From positions 1 through 7,954 of the forward strand of contig DMVM01000134.1 of assembly GCA_003476705.1 (NCBI GenBank): DNA of 7,954 nt. Reading direction: 5' to 3'. The first letter of the stretch is position 1. Each line of letters opens with the position of its first letter. A model generated the notes under the pieces. That model searched no databases and was not told the DNA's origin. It worked only from the letters and a program-made list of their open reading frames with translations. Positions 6,687-7,954 of the stretch are shown here, one piece after another. Origin of the DNA: Coprothermobacter sp. GTDB lineage: Bacteria; Coprothermobacterota; Coprothermobacteria; Coprothermobacterales; Coprothermobacteraceae. Both the position numbers and the translations under genes were made by a program.

Positions 6687-7682
6687 ATGGAGATTTCTGA
6701 GCAGGTACTATTATCTTTGTACAGAACCATGTACAAGATTCGGTACTACGAAGAAACACTGGGTAAGATCTACTACGAAGGCAAATCCCCTATTTTCGAC
6801 ATTTCTCAAGGACCCATTCCAGGTGAATTGCACCTTTCTAGTGGTCAAGAATCCTCTGCTGTGGGTGTCTGTGCTCATTTAAAGCCGGAAGATGCGGTAG
6901 TAGGAACCCACCGTATCCACCACTTTGCCATTGCGAAAGGCGTGGATCTTAGAGCCATGACCGCCGAAATCTTTGGAAAACGCACGGGCCTCTCTGCTGG
7001 CAAAGGTGGGCATATGCACTTGTTTGACCCAGAGGTGAATTTTAGCTGCAGCGGTATAGTGGGCGCAAGTTTTCCCCAAGCGGTAGGTGTAGGGATTGCT
7101 GCCAAACAGCAAGGAACTGATTATCTTGCTGTGGCAGTTGGTGGAGATGGTGCTGCAAACCAAGGTACATTTCATGAATCCCTAAACTTAGCCGCACTCT
7201 GGAAGCTGCCTGTGATCTTTGTAATCGAAGATAACTCCTGGGCTATATCAGTACCAAAGGACAAATCTACGTCCCTTTCAAGAAACAGTGAAAGAGCGAA
7301 AGCGTATGGCATTCCTGGGGTGTATGTGGACGGCAAAGACGTCGTTGCTGTCTATGAGGTAGCCAAGGAAGCAGTTGACAGGGCTAGAAGCGGTGAAGGG
7401 CCCAGTCTCATTGAAATAAAAGTTTATAGGCTAAGGGGACACTTCGAAGGTGATGCACAGATTTACAGACCAAAAGAAGAATTAGAAGAAGCTATGAATA
7501 ATGACTCTATAAAGTATTTGGAAAAGCAATTACTTGATAGAAATTTAGTTAGTAAACAAGAACTACAGAACCTGCAAAATGCCATAATTGCCGAGATAGA
7601 TGAAATTATCGAGTTCGCCAGACAGAGCGAGTACCCCGAAGAGCATGAAGCTCTTAACAATGTTTTTGTAGGGGGTGAGTAG
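6687..7682 (+). CDS. acoA: Thiamine-diphosphate 2-oxoacid/acetoin dehydrogenase E1 alpha subunit
   Basis: Alpha subunit of the heterotetrameric (alpha2beta2) E1 that decarboxylates a 2-oxoacid or cleaves acetoin on thiamine diphosphate and passes the acyl group to the lipoyl E2; cytosolic. Length 331 aa is normal for AcoA/PdhA. The thiamine-diphosphate/Mg motif starts at GDG (153-155) and runs through ANQGTFHESLNLAALWKLP to EDN (181-183), with D in place of the first N of the usual NN. Other family marks: IPGELHLSSGQESSAVGVCAHL, split as 44-53 and following; HRIHHFAIAKG (75-85) with the conserved His; GKRTG...GKGGHMH (97-111); GHFEGDAQIY (251-260). The last block and the VGVCAHL stretch match B. 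subtilis AcoA as I remember it better than PdhA, so acetoin dehydrogenase is the preferred name, with pyruvate dehydrogenase-like E1 as the alternative. It is followed by its beta subunit after one base. Confidence 0.92.
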   Translation: MEISEQVLLSLYRTMYKIRYYEETLGKIYYEGKSPIFDISQGPIPGELHLSSGQESSAVGVCAHLKPEDAVVGTHRIHHFAIAKGVDLRAMTAEIFGKRTGLSAGKGGHMHLFDPEVNFSCSGIVGASFPQAVGVGIAAKQQGTDYLAVAVGGDGAANQGTFHESLNLAALWKLPVIFVIEDNSWAISVPKDKSTSLSRNSERAKAYGIPGVYVDGKDVVAVYEVAKEAVDRARSGEGPSLIEIKVYRLRGHFEGDAQIYRPKEELEEAMNNDSIKYLEKQLLDRNLVSKQELQNLQNAIIAEIDEIIEFARQSEYPEEHEALNNVFVGGE

Positions 7683-7683
7683 G

Positions 7684-7954
7684 ATGGCAAGAAAACTACC
7701 CATGTACATGGCTGTAGCGGAAGCAATTGCGCAAGAAATGGAGCGCGATAACTCAGTATTTGTTATGGGTGAAGACATTGGAGCATATGGTGGCATTTTC
7801 GGAGCCACTACGGGACTCCTTGATAAGTTTGGTCCTGATCGAGTGAAGGATACACCTATAAGCGAATCTGCGTTCATAGGAGGAGCTTTAGGTGCTGCTT
7901 CAAAGGGAATGAGACCAATTGTAGAGCTCATGTTTGTGGACTTCTTTGGTGTCG
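7684..7954 (+). CDS. acoB: 2-oxoacid/acetoin dehydrogenase E1 beta subunit (partial, runs off the window)
   Basis: N-terminal 90 codons of the E1 beta subunit, which pairs with E1 alpha to complete the thiamine-diphosphate site. Visible family features are MARKLPMYMAVAEAIAQEM, the MGEDIGAYGG loop, LLDKFGPDRVKDTPISE with the cofactor-activating glutamate of the TPISE motif, and MRPIVELMFVDF. The ATG follows the acoA stop (7680-7682) after a single base, with the SD (AGGGGGTGAG region, 7669-7678) inside acoA, so the two subunits should be made in step. Full family length is about 325-340 aa; the rest, and any E2 and E3 genes, lie beyond the right edge. Confidence 0.93.
   Translation, partial: MARKLPMYMAVAEAIAQEMERDNSVFVMGEDIGAYGGIFGATTGLLDKFGPDRVKDTPISESAFIGGALGAASKGMRPIVELMFVDFFGV

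Overview
This is a compact bacterial stretch of roughly 43% G+C (estimated by eye). It has strong Shine-Dalgarno (SD) sites, much use of AGA/AGG arginine and ATA isoleucine codons, and Lys/Glu-rich proteins. That fits an anaerobic, possibly thermophilic, Firmicutes-, Thermotogae- or Coprothermobacter-like organism. The genus is a guess. No transposon, tRNA, rRNA, CRISPR array or phage gene is visible.

Left part, plus strand: a nearly complete Clp/Hsp100 AAA+ chaperone gene (31-2427) has a ClpC-type short UVR middle domain but no recognisable ClpP-docking loop. Its best start appears to be a rare ATA codon at 31, behind a good SD. A strong hairpin terminator (2433-2494) closes this unit.

Middle, plus strand: two tandem paralogous genes (2532-3650 and 3654-4715), three bases apart, encode proteins of unknown function. 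Each has an N-terminal DUF4388/PATAN-like domain, a winged-helix-like segment, a variable polar linker and a conserved C-terminal beta-rich domain of about 94 residues. This pair is the least explained content of the window. A long hairpin (4770-4819) separates it from the converging genes to the right.

Right-centre, minus strand: ulaA-ulaB-like genes encode the membrane IIC and the phosphocysteine IIB of an ascorbate-family PTS transporter. No IIA gene follows them.

Right end, plus strand: divergent from ulaA across a 180-bp regulatory region, acoA-acoB-like genes encode the alpha and beta E1 subunits of a thiamine-diphosphate 2-oxoacid/acetoin dehydrogenase. The beta gene runs off the window. 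The divergent region holds a TATAAT box for ulaA, an extended -10-like box for acoA, and two small inverted repeats sharing a GCAAG core that could be operators. Sugar or sugar-acid uptake next to an oxidative 2-oxoacid/acetoin complex suggests carbon-metabolism genes that may be co-regulated, but no regulator gene is in view.
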